A stretch of DNA of 64,000 nt from G963663315 sp965214205 (lineage in GTDB: Bacteria; Pseudomonadota; Gammaproteobacteria; Arenicellales; Poriferihabitantaceae), in NCBI GenBank assembly GCA_965214205.1, contig OZ243941.1, positions 992,001-1,056,000 on the forward strand, given 5' to 3'. Positions 60,804 through 64,000 of the stretch are shown here, in pieces. The position numbers and the translations under genes are program-made. Each line of letters opens with the position of its first letter. Within the stretch, counting starts at the first letter, position 1. The notes under the pieces are model-generated. The model was given only the letters and a program-made list of their open reading frames with translations, was not told where the DNA came from and did not search any database.

Positions 60804-61991
60804 CTATCCGGTCACTGCGGCCAGCGCATCGGCGAACTGGTGCAGTTGCGCTTCATCCTGCAGCCCCGCGATGTTTATCCGGCCACCCGCAACGGCATAA
60901 ACGGCGTGATCATTACGCAGGCTGTCGACTTCCTCATCGCTCAATACGAGCAGGGAAAACATGCCGCGGTGATGTTCTATGAAATCCCATCGACTGGATT
61001 GGGTTTTCTCCCTGAGTGTGTCGCTCAACTGTTTTCTCAGTGTCAGTATCCGTTGCCGCATGGATGTTAATTCGCTTTCCCAATTATTTCTCAAATCTGC
61101 GTCCGACATGATCAAAGAGACGATGGCGGCGCCATGATCGGGCGGCATAGAGTAGGAGCTTCGCGCGTTGCTGGCGATGTGGTTACGCGCGATTTCAGCG
61201 GTGCGGGGGGTCTCCCCGACCAGCAGGGAACAGCCCACACGGTCCCGGTAAAGCCCGAAATTCTTGGAACAGGAACTGGCTACGACCATGGATTCGACTT
61301 GTTCGGCCATGGCCCGGACGCCATAAACATCCTCTTCCAGCGAGTCGCCAAAACCCTGGTAGGCCAGATCGAAGTACGGGAAAAAGCCGTTTTTCGCGGC
61401 AAGCGCGGCGATCTCGTCCCAGTTGCCGGGGCTGAGTTCGGCGCCCGACGGATTGTGACAGCAGCCGTGAAAAACAACAATGTCGTCCGCTCCCAATGTC
61501 GTCAGTTTGCCCATCAGGGCATCGAAGTCCACCTGCTTGGTATGCCGGTCAAGGTACGGGTAGCTATCGACGCTGAATCCACTTTGCCGGAAAATGGGGT
61601 AATGATTGCCCCAGGTCGGGTCACTGACCCAGAAAGTCTTGTCGCCGGCAATCCGGTACAGCATGTCGGACAGCATTCTGAGGGCGCCGCAACCGCCCGG
61701 AGTCTGTACCGCTCGTACCCGGTCCATACCCGAAAAGCCGCCGAATATCATGCTGGAGATCGCGTTGTTGAACTGTTCATCCCCGGTCAGGCCGACGTAA
61801 GCCTTTGTGGTTTGCTGGTTGTGCAGTCGGTCTTCCGCCTCCCGCACGGCGCCCATGATCGGGGTGACCCCGCGGGCATCGCGAAAAACGCCGACTCCCA
61901 CATCTATTTTCTGTGGGCGGGGGTCGTCTCTGAACATGCCCAGAAGTTTGAGAATGGGGTCCTGTGCAACCGGTTCGAACTGTTCAAACAT
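60804..61991 (-). CDS. Class I aminotransferase, aspartate/aromatic type
   Basis: The 395-residue PLP enzyme is of the AspC/TyrB subgroup. N-terminus MFEQFEPVAQDPILKLLGMF, FHGCCHNPSGAEL, and the PLP Lys in SSCSKNFGLYRDRVG (the Ser-x-x-Lys motif). Transfers amino groups between aspartate or aromatic amino acids and 2-oxoglutarate. Divergent from the second DMT transporter by 83 bases. Confidence 0.92.
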   Translation of the reverse strand: MFEQFEPVAQDPILKLLGMFRDDPRPQKIDVGVGVFRDARGVTPIMGAVREAEDRLHNQQTTKAYVGLTGDEQFNNAISSMIFGGFSGMDRVRAVQTPGGCGALRMLSDMLYRIAGDKTFWVSDPTWGNHYPIFRQSGFSVDSYPYLDRHTKQVDFDALMGKLTTLGADDIVVFHGCCHNPSGAELSPGNWDEIAALAAKNGFFPYFDLAYQGFGDSLEEDVYGVRAMAEQVESMVVASSCSKNFGLYRDRVGCSLLVGETPRTAEIARNHIASNARSSYSMPPDHGAAIVSLIMSDADLRNNWESELTSMRQRILTLRKQLSDTLREKTQSSRWDFIEHHRGMFSLLVLSDEEVDSLRNDHAVYAVAGGRINIAGLQDEAQLHQFADALAAVTG

Positions 61992-62074
61992 AATCTGATC
62001 TTGCCAATGTGAATAATGTGGATGAGGGTGGACTATAACAAATAAAAGCCGCGCCTGATCAAGTAGAATAGGAT

Positions 62075-63031
62075 ATGAATTTCCGTTCCTTACCCTCCGC
62101 GTCTCTGGTAGCCGCGGGTCAATCCGGCAAACATTCCAGGGCGCTGGCGCTTGGCGTGTCCGCCGCGTTGTTGAGCATTCTGTGCTTCAGCGCCATGGAT
62201 GCCATGGTGAAGTGGCTGGGTTCTGATTATTCCGTCTATCAGATCATGTTCTTCCGCTGTACGGTGGCGATGATCCCGATCTCGTTTTTTCTGTACCGCG
62301 CGGGAGGCATCCGGGTTTTACGGACAAACCGACCCTGGATGCATGCTCTGCGGTCGATTCTCGGGATGCTGGCCATGGTTTTCGCGTTTTACGGCTTCAC
62401 GGTTCTGCCGCTGGCGGACGCTTCTGCGGTTTTTTACATGGCGCCCCTGATCGGGACGGCGCTCTCGGTCCCCATTCTGGGGGAGCATGTCGGCATACGA
62501 CGCTGGCTGGCGATACTGATCGGTTTTGCGGGGGTATTGATCATCACCCGTCCAGGTGGATCGGTATTTAACCTTGGCGGTTTGTCGATGCTGATCGCGG
62601 CCTTCGTCGTTGGTTTCACCAGTACGGTCGTGCGAAAGTTGAGCGCCACCGATCAGGCCATCAGCATTACTTTCTACTTTACCCTGACCGGCGCTGTCCT
62701 GACCACGATTCTGTGCCTCTTTGTCGATTGGGTGACGCCGGTCGGGTGGGACCTGGTACTGTTGATCTGCGTCGGATTGTTAGGCGGGACGGCGCAATAC
62801 ACGCTGGCCCTGAGCCTGCGTTACGCGGCGGTCAGCATCATTGCCCCTTTCCGGTATCTGTCCATTATCGCGGGCGGGATATTCGGTTATCTGATCTGGT
62901 CAGAAATTCCGGACGGTCTGACGTTTATTGGTATTGCCATCATTATCGGCTGCGGTCTGTATTCGATGCATCGGGAAACAAAACTTGCCAGACAAAGTGA
63001 TAACCGGGGTAAAATATCGACTTATGATTGA
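62075..63031 (+). CDS. EamA/DMT-family transporter (second)
   Basis: The 318-residue protein has ten predicted helices in two EamA repeats (ILCFSAMDAMVKWLGSDYSVYQIMFFRC in the first; LGGTAQYTLALSLRYAAVSIIAPFRYLSIIAGGI in the second). Probable metabolite exporter, unrelated at close range to the other DMT gene. Its stop overlaps or abuts the bolA start. Confidence 0.92.
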   Translation: MNFRSLPSASLVAAGQSGKHSRALALGVSAALLSILCFSAMDAMVKWLGSDYSVYQIMFFRCTVAMIPISFFLYRAGGIRVLRTNRPWMHALRSILGMLAMVFAFYGFTVLPLADASAVFYMAPLIGTALSVPILGEHVGIRRWLAILIGFAGVLIITRPGGSVFNLGGLSMLIAAFVVGFTSTVVRKLSATDQAISITFYFTLTGAVLTTILCLFVDWVTPVGWDLVLLICVGLLGGTAQYTLALSLRYAAVSIIAPFRYLSIIAGGIFGYLIWSEIPDGLTFIGIAIIIGCGLYSMHRETKLARQSDNRGKISTYD

Positions 63032-63047
63032 GGATACGGTTATCAGT

Positions 63048-63383
63048 ATGAATGATCCGAACACGGTCGAATTATCAATCCGCTCCAAACTCGAAGCCCT
63101 TGAGCCGATCCACCTCGAAGTATTGAACGAGAGCGGCAACCACAATGTGCCAGCCGGTTCCGAGTCCCACTTCAAGGTGGTTCTGGTATCGGATGTTTTC
63201 AGGGACAAGGCATTGCTGGCCCGACACCGGTTGATCAATGGACTGCTGGGTGATGAACTGGCCGGACCCGTTCACGCCCTGTCGCTGGATGCCCTGACCG
63301 GTGACGAATGGTTTGACAAGGGTGGAAAATCCAGACCCTCTCCTGAATGCCTGGGCGGTTCAAAGCTGGAAAAAGAAGTCTGA
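63048..63383 (+). CDS. bolA: BolA-family protein
   Basis: 111 residues from the ATG at 63048. The longer start at 63024 would overlap the transporter gene and has a GGGG site upstream. Signature: VLNESGNHNVPAGSESHFKVVLVSD with the invariant His residues, then ALLARHRLINGLLGDELAGPVHALSL. BolA proteins bind monothiol glutaredoxins and iron-sulfur clusters and affect cell shape and stress response. C-terminal extension ~25 residues of no known role. Confidence 0.93.
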   Translation: MNDPNTVELSIRSKLEALEPIHLEVLNESGNHNVPAGSESHFKVVLVSDVFRDKALLARHRLINGLLGDELAGPVHALSLDALTGDEWFDKGGKSRPSPECLGGSKLEKEV

Positions 63384-63404
63384 CCGGCAGTCAGCGACTG
63401 ATTT

Positions 63405-63456
63405 TTGACAAATAGTCTGTAAATAGTCTGATTTAACAGGCTACTTGTTGTATCAT
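63405..63456 (+). promoter_or_regulatory. Putative promoter region of the EF-G gene with a direct repeat
   Basis: TTGACA at 63405-63410 and TATCAT at 63451-63456 are separate promoter-like boxes, not at proper spacing to each other. Between them AAATAGTCTG occurs twice (63410-63419, 63421-63430; 11-base period), which could bind a regulator. Either box needs an unassigned partner. Confidence 0.3.
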
Positions 63457-63532
63457 CGCGCCCCTTGGAAATAGCCGGCCCCGGCTGTTGCCGAAACTAC
63501 TCTCTTTAGCGCAAATTCAAATCATTACAGCC

Positions 63533-64000
63533 ATGAAAGACTTGACGAAGTATAGAAACATCGGGATTTTTGCACATGTCGATGCCGGGAAAACGACCAC
63601 CACGGAACGAATTCTGAGCCTGACCGGCAAGATTCATAAAATAGGTGAAGTGCACGATGGTGAAGCGACGACAGATTTCATGGATCAGGAGCGCGAGCGC
63701 GGAATTACGATCCAGTCGGCGGCAACCAGCGCGTTCTGGGATGGTTATCGCCTGAATATTATTGATACGCCGGGCCACGTCGATTTCACGATTGAAGTTT
63801 ATCGTTCGCTGAAAGTGCTGGACGGCGGCGTCGGTGTGTTCTGCGGTTCCGGCGGGGTTGAACCGCAATCAGAAACAAACTGGCGGTATGCCAATGATTC
63901 CGGGGTTGCGCGGATCATTTTCGTCAACAAGCTGGATCGACTCGGCGCTGACTTTTACCGCGTGGTTGATCAGATCAGGGATATTCTGGGCGCGAAACCC
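63533..64000 (+). CDS. fusA: Elongation factor G, N-terminal part; continues beyond window
   Basis: 156 residues are visible and no stop precedes the window end. GTPase motifs: G1 AHVDAGKTT (14-22), switch with DQERERGITIQSAAT, G3 DTPGHVDF and G4 NKLD. Wording such as VFCGSGGVEPQSETNWRYAN differs from canonical EF-G ([20 protein letters not shown]) and resembles the second EF-G copy of gammaproteobacteria. No rpsL, rpsG or tuf genes flank it, again fitting a second copy. It catalyses ribosome translocation or recycling. Confidence 0.93.
   Translation, partial: MKDLTKYRNIGIFAHVDAGKTTTTERILSLTGKIHKIGEVHDGEATTDFMDQERERGITIQSAATSAFWDGYRLNIIDTPGHVDFTIEVYRSLKVLDGGVGVFCGSGGVEPQSETNWRYANDSGVARIIFVNKLDRLGADFYRVVDQIRDILGAKP

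Noticed and set aside
1..64000. CRISPR array, tRNA, prophage or insertion sequence
   Set aside because: No regularly spaced repeats, cloverleaf, transposase, integrase or terminal inverted repeats were seen.

Overview
The window looks like a stretch of chromosome from a heterotrophic, probably marine gammaproteobacterium. This is inferred from the BolA plus second-copy EF-G neighbourhood, the paired UvrD-type helicase and PD-(D/E)XK nuclease of the proteobacterial 'probable DNA repair protein' type, YejABEF, and the density of TRAP, betaine-type ABC, TauD and amidase genes. No taxonomic search was possible. No tRNA, rRNA, CRISPR array, phage or insertion sequence was found.

Left region (1-15.5 kb). 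The window opens inside the 3' end of a UreD-like urease accessory gene. A 348-base gene-free gap follows, holding a sigma70-type promoter and a three-hairpin RNA that ends in a strong intrinsic terminator. Next come a FixJ-like regulator with a degenerate receiver domain and an unusual operon: two FtsZ/tubulin-superfamily GTPase paralogues flanking a 108-residue orphan protein, then a CobW-family GTPase, the cobalt transporter pair CbtB/CbtA, a peroxiredoxin and aliphatic amidase AmiE, closed by an intrinsic terminator. After it lie a CbbQ/NorQ-type AAA+ ATPase, a CbbO/NorD-type VWA protein, an aquaporin-family channel, a 2Fe-2S ferredoxin-like protein and a DUF255 thioredoxin-fold protein. 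A cobalt-type nitrile hydratase (alpha and beta) sits at 33.7-35.0 kb. A coherent reading is nitrile to amide (NHase), amide to acid plus ammonia (AmiE), cobalt supply (CbtBA, CobW), with an unexplained FtsZ-like pair and an orphan AAA+/VWA activator. This is the strongest candidate for an undescribed system here.

Middle region (15.5-42 kb). This holds a PPM-type methyltransferase, a DUF1097 membrane protein, an amidase-signature enzyme, MutY, the YejABEF peptide importer, an FAD amine oxidase, the helicase/nuclease pair, pterin carbinolamine dehydratase, the nitrile hydratase, a D-cysteine desulfhydrase/L-cysteate sulfo-lyase type PLP enzyme, a DegT aminotransferase, an EEP phosphodiesterase, a TauD-like dioxygenase, a second amidase and an SLC13 anion symporter.

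Right region (42-64 kb). A tightly overlapping operon encodes a betaine-type ABC importer with a fused double permease, a BisC-like molybdoenzyme without a signal peptide, a GcvT/DmdA-like folate methyltransferase and a CitE-like lyase; it reads as an osmolyte or S/N-oxide catabolic unit. A TRAP importer with a third amidase follows. Then come two DMT exporters, a methyltransferase, an aldo/keto reductase with NAD synthetase, a glycine amidinotransferase-like enzyme, an aromatic/aspartate aminotransferase, BolA and the start of EF-G.

Overall theme: scavenging of organic nitrogen (nitriles, amides, peptides, guanidino compounds, quaternary amines) and of organosulfur compounds. Gene starts were adjusted by eye where a better start or ribosome binding site exists.
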